64,000 nt of DNA from Paenibacillus sp. P25 (GCA_024704175.1 CP085629.1:124001-188000); one strand, 5' to 3'. Positions 55,448-64,000 are shown, counted from the first letter of the stretch. Notes: generated by a model from the letters alone, not told the origin. Made by a program: numbers and translations.

Positions 55448-56809
55448 ATGAGTAGAAAGATATACTCCATGGGTATGCTTTTAACGATGTCGGTCGTAAT
55501 TTTAGCGGGATGCGGTGGGGATAAAACACCTTCCAAAACAGAAGCTGACAACCACTCGGGTCAATCGGCGAAGGCTGTAAAGCTTCGTTTCCTGACCTTT
55601 GGGCTTGAAGATCAGTATAACTGGAAAGAAACAATTGCCGGCTTCAAAACGGACAATCCCAATATCGATGTTGAGGTCGTGCCGCTTAGTGAAAAAGGGG
55701 ATTCGAACGAAGCGAGCCAGAAACTTGACCTTGCCGCCGCTTCCGGAGAAACAATGGATGTAATTATGTTCTCGAATCCGACCGATTATTCCAAGCGCGC
55801 ATCGCTCGGAATGCTTGCCAATCTGGATTCCTTTATCGCTAAAGAAGGTTATAACGAACCGAATGAATACAAAGTAAATACGAAGCTCAATAATGGCGTG
55901 TTCGGTCTACCGGGAAAGTTTAATCCGTGGTATGTGCTTTTGAACAAAGATCATTTGGATGCCGCGGGGCTACCGGTGCCTAAGGACTGGACTTGGGATC
56001 AATTTGCTGAATATGCCAAGAAGCTGACTACCGATAAACATAAAGGCGCCTATTTTCATGGTCCTCAGAATGGGGCTTGGTTTGAGTTTCTCCGGCTCTT
56101 TATGGCGAATCAGACGGAAAACGGGGATTTAATCAAAGCCGACGGTACTTCCAACCTTAATAGCCCTCTGTTCCGCAAAACATTGGAATACCGCTTAAAG
56201 CTGGAAAAGGAAGACAAATCGGTCGTTCCACTCGCTGATTTGTTGACGCAAAAACTCAATTACCGCACGCAATTCTTCAATCAATCGGCCAGTATGATTC
56301 CGATTGGCAGTTGGATGAATACCTCAATCGGCGGCGACGAGAAAAATCCCTTGGCTTTTCATGTTGCGGTTGCTCCTTTCCCCAAGAACAAAGACGGTGA
56401 TCCTACGGGTGTTACACCGGTGACGGCTGATTATATTGGTGTGGCGGAGAACTCCAAGAATAAACAGGAAGCCTATAAATTTGTCCGATGGTATACAACC
56501 AAAGGCTTGAGCAAATACGGGAAGAATATACCGTCCTGGAATGGGATAAAATCCGAAGAACTGACTAGTATTGTGGACAAAGCTGTTGCAGGTACGCAGC
56601 ATCCGGAACTCGTGGACAAGAACTCGCTTGTATATTCGCTTCAGGTGTCCAAAGCTGGGGATATGTCTCCTCCCCCAAGTTACCAGTCAGAGGTGTATAA
56701 GGCTGTACAACAGGAATTTGAATCTCTGGTTCTTGGTAAAAATGATATCGATACTGCAATAAAGAACATGCAGACGAAAGTTGATAAGATCATTAGCAGC
56801 AATAAATAA
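55448..56809 (+). CDS. Extracellular sugar-binding lipoprotein
   Basis: ATG 55448 follows CGGAGGGG. The lipobox VILAGC gives Cys22 as lipid anchor. The 453-residue protein is of the CUT1 binding-protein class: VKLRFLTFGLEDQYNWKETI, LDLAAASGETMDVIMF, WTWDQFAEYAKKLTT and a Lys-rich C-terminus. It lies between its permeases and a two-component sensor pair. This suggests that it feeds both transport and, possibly, sensing. The frame is intact and a strong hairpin follows. Confidence 0.92.
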   Translation: MSRKIYSMGMLLTMSVVILAGCGGDKTPSKTEADNHSGQSAKAVKLRFLTFGLEDQYNWKETIAGFKTDNPNIDVEVVPLSEKGDSNEASQKLDLAAASGETMDVIMFSNPTDYSKRASLGMLANLDSFIAKEGYNEPNEYKVNTKLNNGVFGLPGKFNPWYVLLNKDHLDAAGLPVPKDWTWDQFAEYAKKLTTDKHKGAYFHGPQNGAWFEFLRLFMANQTENGDLIKADGTSNLNSPLFRKTLEYRLKLEKEDKSVVPLADLLTQKLNYRTQFFNQSASMIPIGSWMNTSIGGDEKNPLAFHVAVAPFPKNKDGDPTGVTPVTADYIGVAENSKNKQEAYKFVRWYTTKGLSKYGKNIPSWNGIKSEELTSIVDKAVAGTQHPELVDKNSLVYSLQVSKAGDMSPPPSYQSEVYKAVQQEFESLVLGKNDIDTAIKNMQTKVDKIISSNK

Positions 56810-56824
56810 AAGATAAGATAGAAG

Positions 56825-56861
56825 CATAACCGGGTGGAGATCAATTTCTCACCCGGTTATG
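56825..56861 (+). terminator. Hairpin between the binding-protein and kinase genes
   Basis: CATAACCGGGTG and CACCCGGTTATG form a perfect 12-bp stem with a 13-base loop; the T tract is weak, so read-through into the kinase gene is likely. Confidence 0.65.
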
Positions 56862-56947
56862 TCTTTAGGCTAGATGGCGAGGAACCTATTTTGTATACTG
56901 AAAGCATCCCAGATCTTAGAGATGGTATTAAGAACAGGAGGGAAACC

Positions 56948-58748
56948 ATGCCGCTTGGTCAACTGAAAGCAAAGAAAATGCAATCCTTCCAAATGAGGCT
57001 CATACTCTCGGCGATGGCATGCATCCTGATTCCGTCGATCATATCTTACAGCATGTCCAATTTCCTGGCAGAGAATAAATTTCGAGAGAGAGCTTTGGGC
57101 AATGCAAATCAAACACTTCAAGCGGTAGATCATTCCGTATCCAATTTATTCAAATTTATGCTTTATATCGAAAATTATATCATGTTAGACGATGCCGAGA
57201 TTGGTTATGTCCTTAAAAATCGGGCATTGGGGCTTGATAATACCGAGTCGGGATTCTCCAAATATTACGACACACAATTAGTCATTAATAAGCTTGATCT
57301 TTTATCGGTTGCCGGTGAACGATGTAAAATTACTATTATTTTACCAAACAATCAATACTTTACAAACTATGGAATGGAAGAGCTTGATCCCGCTGATTGG
57401 GAGAAAGAACCTTGGTTCGCAGAATTGAAGAATATGAAAGGCTTTGATACCAACTGGATTTCGGTTGAGCCCACCAAATTCAGGAAATATCGGGATAGCC
57501 ACCCCTACCAACTTTCCGTTGCCAGAACATTACAAACCACGAGTTCCAAGATATATGCGTATGTTATCGTAACGGTCTTTGAGGACCAGGTTCATTCAGT
57601 TTTCAGCAACGAGGATGGCAGTAGTGAGATTATGATGGTCAATGACAAAGGAGTCATACAATCCAGTTCTGAATCGGAACTTATCGGTACCTCTGTAGAT
57701 TACGTTTCAAATGGCTCTTCGATCGTAGTCAAGAACGGAAGAAGCTATTTGTTTACCGAACGGAAGCTTGCTTACTCCGATTGGAAGCTGATCTCCTTAA
57801 CACCTTATAAAGAAGCGATTTCGAATATAACAGGCATCTACAGCCATGTTCTCATATACCAAATTATGTTTTTTATGATTTTTCTGTTGGTCTTAATTTA
57901 CTTGATCAACAAGTTTACTAAACCTTTGCGGCATCTCGGTAAGATTGCCAAGACCGTATATCGCGGAAATCTGGATGTCCGGTCCAATATCCGCGGTAGG
58001 GATGAGATAGGTATGTTAGGACTATCATTTGATCAAATGTTGGAAAGCATCAAGCAAATGATCACACAAATAACCTACGAGCAAAGCAAGAAACGTGAAG
58101 CTGAACTGGCTATGCTTTGCAGGCACAGATCCGTCCTCATTTTTTATTCAATGTGCTGAACTCGATCCGCATGCGTATTATTCTGCGAGGGGACGAAGAG
58201 GGAGCAGAAATCATAGCATCCTTATCCAAGCTTTTGAGAATGACATTTGAAAGAGACAAAAGCGAGATCACATTAATTGAAGAGATTTATATGGCTGAGG
58301 ACTATGTAAAATTGATGAATATGAGACAGGAGGAGAAGGTTGATCTGACGTTCGGCATCGACAAGCTAACCTTATCCAAGCGTGTACCGAGATTTATCCT
58401 TCAGCCGCTGATTGAAAATGCAATTATTCATGGATTCGCGCAACGTGGGGAACCATAAGGATAAGCTCGGAATGTTACAGTGGAGGCTGGAGTTTAACTG
58501 TCTTTGATGACGGTCAAGGGATGGAGCCGGAAGTATTGAAGAAGGTTGAAAGCTTGCTGACGTTTGATCATCAAGAGACAGAAACGGTTACCTCAAAAAA
58601 CGGTTTTTCAAGTATCGGAATTACGAATGTATATGAGAGATTGAGAATGACATTTGGAGAAAAGTTCATTATGAAGATTGACAGCTCGCCGGAAAAAGGC
58701 ACCTGGATACGGATGTCGATTCCTGATAAGGAGATGGATGCACCATGA
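56948..58748 (+). pseudogene. YesM-type sensor histidine kinase, two frameshifts
   Basis: ATG 56948 follows CAGGAGGG. A membrane helix (LILSAMACILIPSIISYSMS), an extracellular Cache-like sensor, a second helix (QIMFFMIFLLVLIYLI), a HAMP domain and a kinase domain with the phosphorylated His in QIRPHFLFNVLNSI are present. Breaks are near 58115 (just before QAQIRPHF) and near 58448. At the second one a base is missing compared with the fragment copy at 30418, whose frame is open. The ATPase end reads SLTVFDDGQGMEPE and SSIGITNVYERL. The stop overlaps the response regulator start. It senses an external sugar or the loaded binding protein. Confidence 0.9.
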
Positions 58749-60358
58749 ACGTTATGCTGGTTGATGACGATTATCTCGTTTTAGAGTTCATCTTAAAGAT
58801 CGTCCCTTGGGAAAAGTTGAACTTGGAATTGCATTCCGTTCACAAGAACGGACTTTCCGCTTATGAAGCAGCACTTGAAAGGATGCCGGACATCTTGTTA
58901 ACGGATATCGGTATGCCTAAAATGAACGGTTTAGAGCTTATCGCGAAGCTTAAGGAGAAGAAGCCGAATTTACGGACGGCCATCCTGTCATGCCATAACG
59001 AGTTTCATTATGCCCAGCAGGCGCTTAAGATGAATGTTCAGGATTACTTGCTAAAGGACATGTTGGTTCCTAGCGACCTCAATCGTCTCCTACAGAAGTT
59101 GAAAGAAAGCTTGGAAGAAGAAGTCAGAGAAGAGACTCAAAGACAGCGGTTACGCCAAGATATCGACAGCAAACGGGATCTTGCAAAGGAAAGGTTCATA
59201 CGTCAAACGATCGATCAACCGATTCTATCCCTAGAGCACTGGTGGAGAGAAGCGGAATCGTTCGGGATTCCGAGAAGTGGCACGGCCTTTTTTCCAGTGA
59301 TTTTGTCCATTGACTACTACCTGCAGACATGTAAACGATTTGTATCTGATGAAACCCTACGATTTGCAATAGGGAATGTACTTGAAGAGGCAGTCGCATC
59401 TTTCAACGATCGTGTAATATTTTTCCCCTACAAGGGGCACCAATCATTCCTTATATTCTGTTTTCATGATACTATCAAGCGCAACATCTATGATGAAGTC
59501 ACCGTCCAATTGGAGATTGTTCAAAAACATTTGCACCAAGCATTAAAGTTGACTGCCACTTTCCAATCCTGTGATGTTTGTCAGACGGTGGAAGATTTGA
59601 AGGCCCGGCTCGGTTCATTGTTAGCCGGTTACGATCAGCGATTTTATTTGTCGCCTGGCTCTATGGCCGCGTTGAAACGGATCGAGTTTGACGATACGGA
59701 TTTGTTTTCCCATTATGATGATATGAGCCAAAAATTTCGGGACCGGTTTATCGCTAGCGATGCCGCCGGGTTGTTTAAAGCAATTGAGATGTGGAATCAG
59801 CAACTCCTGTTGCTTCCGCATCCTCCTGAACTTGTGAAAAACTGGATATTTAAACTCTTGATCGACTTGCGTTTAAAACTTCAATCGCTTCAAAATTTTA
59901 GCATTGATCTGTCTGTAGATATGATGCATAAGGAAATATTTGATATAAACTCTATATTTGAGCTACAATCGTGGCTTATTGAGCAAATAGAAAAAGCGAT
60001 TCCAAGCACCGATAGCATCGTTAGAATGGCGGGTAGGCCTGAGCTTGTTCAGGCTCGTCAATATGTCCTGCAACGAATGGATAAAATCATTACACTTGAG
60101 GAAGTTGCCGAACATCTTCACATGAACACAAGTTATTTTAGCAGGTTATTCAGCCATGAGTTGGGAGAAACCTTTAAAGAATTTGTCACTCGTGTGAAGA
60201 TGGAACGAGCCAAGGAGTTACTGGACCAAACCAATTATTCCATCAGTACGATCTGTGATAAGTTAGGCTATAAGAGTCAAAGTTATTTTACTAGGAGATT
60301 TAAGGCTTGTTTCGGCATAACTCCTTTGGAGTACAAGATAAAAGGAGAGCAACACTAA
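58745..60358 (+). CDS. YesN-type response regulator with AraC DNA-binding domain
   Basis: The receiver domain (residues 1-120) has the acidic pocket VDDD and the phosphorylated Asp54 in LLTDIGMPKMNG, with Lys in YLLKDM. A middle linker of about 300 residues leads to the AraC-type domain with two HTHs (ITLEEVAEHLHMNTSYFSRLF; ISTICDKLGYKSQSYFTRRF). The ATG overlaps the kinase stop by four bases, so the two form a pair that regulates the importer upstream and probably the glycosidase. Length of 537 residues is usual. The stop overlaps the truncated end of a Tn3 transposase remnant, which marks a rearrangement point right behind the gene. Confidence 0.93.
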   Translation: MNVMLVDDDYLVLEFILKIVPWEKLNLELHSVHKNGLSAYEAALERMPDILLTDIGMPKMNGLELIAKLKEKKPNLRTAILSCHNEFHYAQQALKMNVQDYLLKDMLVPSDLNRLLQKLKESLEEEVREETQRQRLRQDIDSKRDLAKERFIRQTIDQPILSLEHWWREAESFGIPRSGTAFFPVILSIDYYLQTCKRFVSDETLRFAIGNVLEEAVASFNDRVIFFPYKGHQSFLIFCFHDTIKRNIYDEVTVQLEIVQKHLHQALKLTATFQSCDVCQTVEDLKARLGSLLAGYDQRFYLSPGSMAALKRIEFDDTDLFSHYDDMSQKFRDRFIASDAAGLFKAIEMWNQQLLLLPHPPELVKNWIFKLLIDLRLKLQSLQNFSIDLSVDMMHKEIFDINSIFELQSWLIEQIEKAIPSTDSIVRMAGRPELVQARQYVLQRMDKIITLEEVAEHLHMNTSYFSRLFSHELGETFKEFVTRVKMERAKELLDQTNYSISTICDKLGYKSQSYFTRRFKACFGITPLEYKIKGEQH

Positions 60359-61468
60359 TCGGCTGACAAGAAATGGCTACCATAGGAAGCTCGGATGACC
60401 GTATGAATTTTTTCGCGATATGCCGGTCCGGTATGCTTAAATTCTTTGACCAAATCTTTTAACGTTTGTTCGTTTACAACCGGGTATAGGACATCTTTAA
60501 TGATTCCCTCTGGATGCTCAATGGCAGTCTGTGCCATGTTAAATAAAATTCCATACTTGTTACTGATTCGACGTAGATCGTTCAGAATTTCCTTTTCGAT
60601 CTTTCGTTCGGCACGCACTCCGATACGAACCAAAAGAAAGCTGACAACAGCGTATATCGAATCGGATCGGGATGTCGGCGCAGCTCGCGCAGATCCTCAG
60701 TAGAAACACGCCGCCGGCACTTTTTCAACACCTTATGGGGAATGTATCGAAACAAATCATCTGGAAGCTTCAAATTGCGAATTGTCCGCAACTTGTTTAC
60801 CTCTTCAACACGCTATCCACCCCAGCACGACCAGGATCTGCTTTTAACTCATTAAATGATATTTGCATGCCGCCGTCATTTGCAGCTTCATCTTCGTCAA
60901 TCTCTAAATACGAAATGCTGTCAATCGGGGAGTCTAACTGAGCTAAAGACGTGGAAGGCAACTTTTGATATGTCACTTGGAAGAAGGATTCTTCATATGT
61001 GTAAATGGCAGAGCAGATCAAACGTTCAATGCGGTCCGGCGTGGGAGGCACGATTTTTAATTCATGGATTCGACGGTAAACGCGTTCCTTTAAATGCTCA
61101 AATTCATGATCGTGATGCAGAACATGTTGGCATAGCCATTCTGTCATTTCCTGAGCGTCCTCTATCGTATCCTCTCGGAATCCGAAGAACTTCCGGATCT
61201 GTGTTCGGTGGTATGTGATCGAACGACCGGTCCAATCGTACTGTGCATATAATTCAGGCTCAGAGAAGATTTGCTTTGCAATGTACGCGATCACCGCTTT
61301 GGGAACTTCGTGCTTATGGGTTGGAAAGCGGGCTTCATTTTGAAAAAACTTGAGTAGTACGGCAAATCCAATCCTAGTTTCCCCGGTCTTGTTCTCGATC
61401 AACCTCATCTCGTTCGGTAGGATCGTAAAATGCTCGATTTATTCGTCCAGTTCGCAATTTCGCTTCAT
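60355..61468 (-). pseudogene. tnpA: Tn3-family transposase TnpA, N-terminal remnant
   Basis: ATG 61468 follows GGAGGGGATAAC. The frame has a TAA nine codons in (LDE-stop-IEHFTILPNE), then GETRIGFAVLLKFFQNEARF, PTHKHEVPKAVIAYIAKQ and YDWTGRSITYHRTQIRKFFGF. These are the conserved N-terminal DUF4158 domain of Tn3 transposases. After further shifts near 60795 and 60610 it reads LRTIRNLKLPDDLFRYIP, STEDLRELRRHPDPIRYTLL, then HPEGIIKDVLYPVVNEQTLK and REKIHTVIRASYGSHF. There it stops, at the end of the response regulator gene. The catalytic DDE half is missing. Confidence 0.85.
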
Positions 61469-61640
61469 GTTATCCCCTCCAAAGTAAAGTTCCTATAATG
61501 GTCAGAATCGGAATTATTCATTGAAATCAGTATACAGAAGCCCTACTAAACTGGGCAATGAAAAACTGAAACACTATGAAGTACTATTTACAAAATAAAA
61601 TTCGGAACTTTATAAAAATGATGATATGTTGTAAAATGAA

Positions 61641-61691
61641 GTAAAGAAAGTAAAGAAAATAAAGAAAGTATCGAAAGTATAGAAAATAATA
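61641..61691. repeat. Tandem 9-bp repeats upstream of the AbrB-type gene
   Basis: Successive units read GTAAAGAAA, GTAAAGAAA, ATAAAGAAA, GTATCGAAA and GTATAGAAA, followed by a partial ATAATAAAG. All lie directly upstream of the antitoxin start at 61708. The regular spacing suggests a multimeric operator, probably for autoregulation by the AbrB-type protein. Confidence 0.6.
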
Positions 61692-61707
61692 AAGGTTGGG
61701 CGAAAAC

Positions 61708-61974
61708 ATGGAAGTTTCAAGAATCAGCTCCAAAGGACAAGTCACCATTCCGAAAAGCATCCGCGATGCCCTTAACCTAAGCGAAGGAGATCGGGTTGCC
61801 TTCGTTCAAGACGAGGGAAAGGTGGTTATTACCAAAGCAAGTTTGTTGGCACTTCGTGAACTCCAAGAAGCCCTAAGCAAAGACGCTAAGGAACAAGGCG
61901 TCTCCGAACAAGATGTGCTTGATGAGCTGAAGCAGGTTCGGGAGGATCTTTGGAATGAGCGAAAAGAAAAATAA
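61708..61974 (+). CDS. AbrB/MazE-type antitoxin (SpoVT-AbrB domain)
   Basis: The 88-residue protein begins with a swapped-hairpin DNA-binding domain, EVSRISSKGQVTIPKSIRDA and GDRVAFVQDEGKVVITKA, and ends in a helical, acidic tail that in such proteins binds the toxin. ATG 61708 is chosen; an in-frame TTG at 61696 has no ribosome site. Its partner should be the next gene, whose start overlaps by 20 bases and opens with the first residues of a PIN-domain toxin. It probably represses its own operon through the 9-bp repeats just upstream. Confidence 0.85.
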   Translation: MEVSRISSKGQVTIPKSIRDALNLSEGDRVAFVQDEGKVVITKASLLALRELQEALSKDAKEQGVSEQDVLDELKQVREDLWNERKEK

Positions 61975-62869
61975 AGGTTTACGGGTCGATACAAACATCC
62001 TGATTTCGGTATCTATGGAAAGCAGCAGATTGAAAGTCTTGGGCGATTTTCTGAAGTCCCGCAGGGAACGCCTTCAGCCCGAACAAGCCGGGATTCCGAA
62101 TTGGTTCGGCCGGAGGAGAACGCCGGGGCTTCGGAGGGAAGAGGTCGCCATACTGGCCGGCGTGAGCGTCACTTATTATACATGGCTGGAGCAAGGGCGG
62201 GAGGTGGCGGCTTCCAAGGAAGTTATTGAAAGCATCGGAAGGGCGCTTCATTTATCCCCGGATGAACGGCTACATTTGCTCCGATTGTGGAGTCCGGAGA
62301 AGTCCGATGTACCTCCTACGGGGACGGAGAGTGTAAAGCCCGAGTGGCAAAACATTATCGATCAAGTGGCTTACCCGGCTATTATCGCCAATGACAGAAC
62401 GGAAGTGCTTGCGTGGAACCGGGCGGCTTGTGAGATCATCGCCGACTTTCAATCGATGTCCGACCAGGAACGCGTCCTCATAAGGACATTCTTCATGAAC
62501 CCGTATTTCCGCAATCATATTTCTAACTGGGGAGAATTTGCTTCATACTCCGTGGCGGTGTTTCGCTCGTATTACGATCTTCATACGGGTAACGCCTGGT
62601 TCAGGGATACGGTCGAACGTTTGGCAGAAGAAAGCGAGGAATTCGGCTCCATGTGGCGACTGCACGACATTCAGCAGAAAAAGGCGAGCCGGTTCATCTT
62701 GAACCACCCCCGGGCAGGTGAGCTGGCGTTTGAAATCAACACCTTCGTCAGCCTGAACTGCAATACGGACCTTCATTTCTGTATATATACACCTATTACG
62801 GGTACATCTACAGAGCACAGATTAAAGGAATTTCTTGAGCGGCCTTGCGATAGCGCCACAGCCTGGTAA
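61955..62869 (+). CDS. PIN-toxin N-terminal stub fused to an MmyB-like XRE regulator
   Basis: Residues 1-20 (MSEKKNKGLRVDTNILISVS) are the beginning of a PIN ribonuclease toxin with the first catalytic Asp in VDTNIL. From residue 21 (MESSRLKVLGDFLKSRRERL) the protein is instead a helix-turn-helix regulator of the MmyB-like class: GRRRTPGLRREEVAILAGVS and YYTWLEQGR, then a PAS-like ligand-binding domain (VEAWNRAACEIIADF-like VLAWNRAACEII). ATG 62015 is probably the original start of the regulator but lacks a ribosome site. Translation may now depend on the toxin start, for which GGAATG-type spacing and overlap with the antitoxin gene serve. The frame is open throughout, 304 residues. Confidence 0.8.
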   Translation: MSEKKNKGLRVDTNILISVSMESSRLKVLGDFLKSRRERLQPEQAGIPNWFGRRRTPGLRREEVAILAGVSVTYYTWLEQGREVAASKEVIESIGRALHLSPDERLHLLRLWSPEKSDVPPTGTESVKPEWQNIIDQVAYPAIIANDRTEVLAWNRAACEIIADFQSMSDQERVLIRTFFMNPYFRNHISNWGEFASYSVAVFRSYYDLHTGNAWFRDTVERLAEESEEFGSMWRLHDIQQKKASRFILNHPRAGELAFEINTFVSLNCNTDLHFCIYTPITGTSTEHRLKEFLERPCDSATAW

Positions 62870-62921
62870 TCCGGTTACCAGTATAAACATACTGTGGTTG
62901 CCTCCTTCAAGATTGATTATA

Positions 62922-62937
62922 CTGAGTTCGAACTCAG
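62922..62937. promoter_or_regulatory. Perfect 16-bp palindrome upstream of the oxidoreductase gene
   Basis: CTGAGTTCGAACTCAG lies between a likely -10 region (GATTAT, 62914) and the ribosome site (GAAGGAGG). It is positioned to block transcription when bound by a dimeric regulator, perhaps the MmyB-like protein encoded just upstream. Confidence 0.55.
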
Positions 62938-62955
62938 CTGAAGGAGGTTTTTTAT

Positions 62956-63952
62956 ATGAAAGCTATTGTGATAGATCAGCCTTGTGAGGCCACAGACCTC
63001 GAAGTGAGGGAACTTCCGGATCTCCAGCCGGCACCGGGCATGCTCACCATTGACGTCGCCTACGTAGGGGTAGGGTATGTGGATGTAATGTTGCGGCGAG
63101 GGGAGTTCGGTTCTCTCGTGCCGATGCCGGTTGTGCCGGGGCTTGAGGTATCGGGATACGTAAGGGCCATCGGGGAAGGAACGGAAGGTTTCTATGTTGG
63201 ACAGCAGGTGGTATCGATGACGTTGATGGATCTGGGTGGATATGCAACGGTGGCCCATGTGAGGCCGGAGCTGACGGTCCCTCTGGATCAACTGGGAGGG
63301 GAGCTTGACATGGCTTCCGCCGCGGCAGCCGGTCGTCAATCTCACGACGGCATATATGACAATCCGAAACGTCATACGCATGCAGGAAGGTGACAATATT
63401 CTGGTTCATGCGGCGGCAGGGGGCTAGGCAGTTTCTTGGGCCAAGTCGCAAGGCATTTTGGGGCAGGCAAGGTGCTAGGCACCGTTGGAAGCGTGGAGAA
63501 AACGAAGCTGGCCGCTTCTCTTGGTTACGACGAGCTGTTTCTCCGATCCGATTTCATCGAGCCGATCCGGAAGATGACCGGTCCTTGCGGGATCGATGTC
63601 GTACTTGATCCCGTTGGAGGCGATATGCGTACGCAGAGCCAAGAGCTCGCTTCGTCCTATGGGACAAATGGTGATGTTAGGAAACGCCAGCGGCGAAGAA
63701 GATGTTCCGCAATCTTCCAATGAAATATGGTTATCAAACAAGTCCCTGAAGGGGTTCAACATCGGGGGATACAGCCAATTCGCCCCCGCCGAAGTCGGTC
63801 AAGCGGCGAAAGAGGCGCTTCGCCTGCTGGCAAGCGGGGAGATTAGAGCGGAAGTGCTCGGTGTCTTTCCTTTGGAGAAGGCTTCTGAAGCCCACGAGCT
63901 GCTGGAGGAGAAGAACACCGTTGGTAAACTTTTGCTGAAAGTAGGAGAGTAA
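62956..63952 (+). pseudogene. Zinc-independent MDR-family NADPH:quinone oxidoreductase, several frameshifts
   Basis: ATG 62956 follows GAAGGAGG. The N-terminal GroES-like domain reads MKAIVIDQPCEATDLEVREL, VGVGYVDVMLRRGEF and VVPGLEVSGYV. Three breaks follow: near 63325 (then VVNLTTAYMTIRNV and DNILVHAAAGG), near 63425 (then SFLGQVARHFGAGKVLGTVG, the dinucleotide fold) and near 63650 (then LRPMGQMVMLGNASG). The protein ends EEKNTVGKLLLKVGE. Corrected length of about 330 residues is normal. No zinc ligands are seen. Such genes are often controlled by MmyB- or TetR-like repressors, in line with the adjacent regulator and palindrome. Confidence 0.83.
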
Positions 63953-63958
63953 GGTCGA

Positions 63959-63982
63959 GGGCTACCCTGATCAGGGTAGCCC
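63959..63982. terminator. Rho-independent terminator at the right edge
   Basis: GGGCTACCCTGATCAGGGTAGCCC is a fully self-complementary 24-bp hairpin directly after the oxidoreductase stop, with a short T tail. Confidence 0.75.
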
Positions 63983-64000
63983 TTCTTGGTTGATTCCGCT

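Overview
The window looks like chromosome from a spore-forming, Gram-positive Paenibacillus-type bacterium. The evidence is a GerA/GerB/GerC spore-germination receptor operon, a sporulation sigma-K-like gene, several membrane-bound AraC-type regulators, YesM/YesN and Lpl/Ugp-type sugar transport clusters, and strong AGGAGG-type ribosome sites with frequent TTG and GTG starts. No tRNA, rRNA or CRISPR array was seen.

Layout. (1) 1-9664 is part of a Tn7-like transposon: tnsA (cut by the window edge), tnsB, a small tnsB-like fragment gene, tnsC, a short broken tniQ/tnsD, an unknown 134-residue gene, a complete 1.5 kb IS4-type insertion sequence, and a second, long tniQ/tnsD on the opposite strand. 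(2) 9.7-12.5 kb is a scrap zone of IS110, GH144 and IS256 fragments and a sigma-K gene lacking its N-terminus. (3) 12.6-16.6 kb is a gerBAC operon read leftward. (4) 16.9-22.9 kb is a self-contained fructose-type PTS operon: PRD regulator, EIIBC, EIIA, HPr and EI. (5) 23-31 kb is a second scrap zone with remnants of IS110, a necrosis-inducing protein (NLP) gene, another transposase, an ATP-dependent DNA ligase, an FTR1 iron permease and a histidine kinase, plus a few apparently real small genes. (6) 31-36 kb carries a membrane AraC regulator, a solute-binding lipoprotein and an intact secreted NLP cytolysin. (7) 36.4-42.5 kb holds a LacI regulator divergent from an operon for inositol monophosphatase, glycerophosphodiesterase and a Ugp-type ABC importer. 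(8) 42.9-60.4 kb holds two more oligosaccharide ABC importers with sensors, a GH2 glycosidase and a secreted sialidase-fold/ricin-domain glycosidase. (9) 60.4-64 kb holds a Tn3 transposase remnant, an AbrB-type antitoxin, a PIN-toxin stub fused to an MmyB-like regulator, and a quinone oxidoreductase.

Many otherwise well-preserved genes are split by single-base frameshifts, most often a base missing from a run of G, T or A. About 30 such breaks hit unrelated genes with no other sign of decay, so sequencing or assembly error is at least as likely as real inactivation. True remnants (IS110, FTR1, NLP copy) look different, with truncation and substitutions. Split genes are given here as one span typed pseudogene, with the break positions stated.

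As a whole the right two thirds reads as a plant-associated saprophyte's nutrient island: secreted cytolysin and glycosidases, importers for glycosides and glycerophosphodiesters, and dedicated sensors for each.
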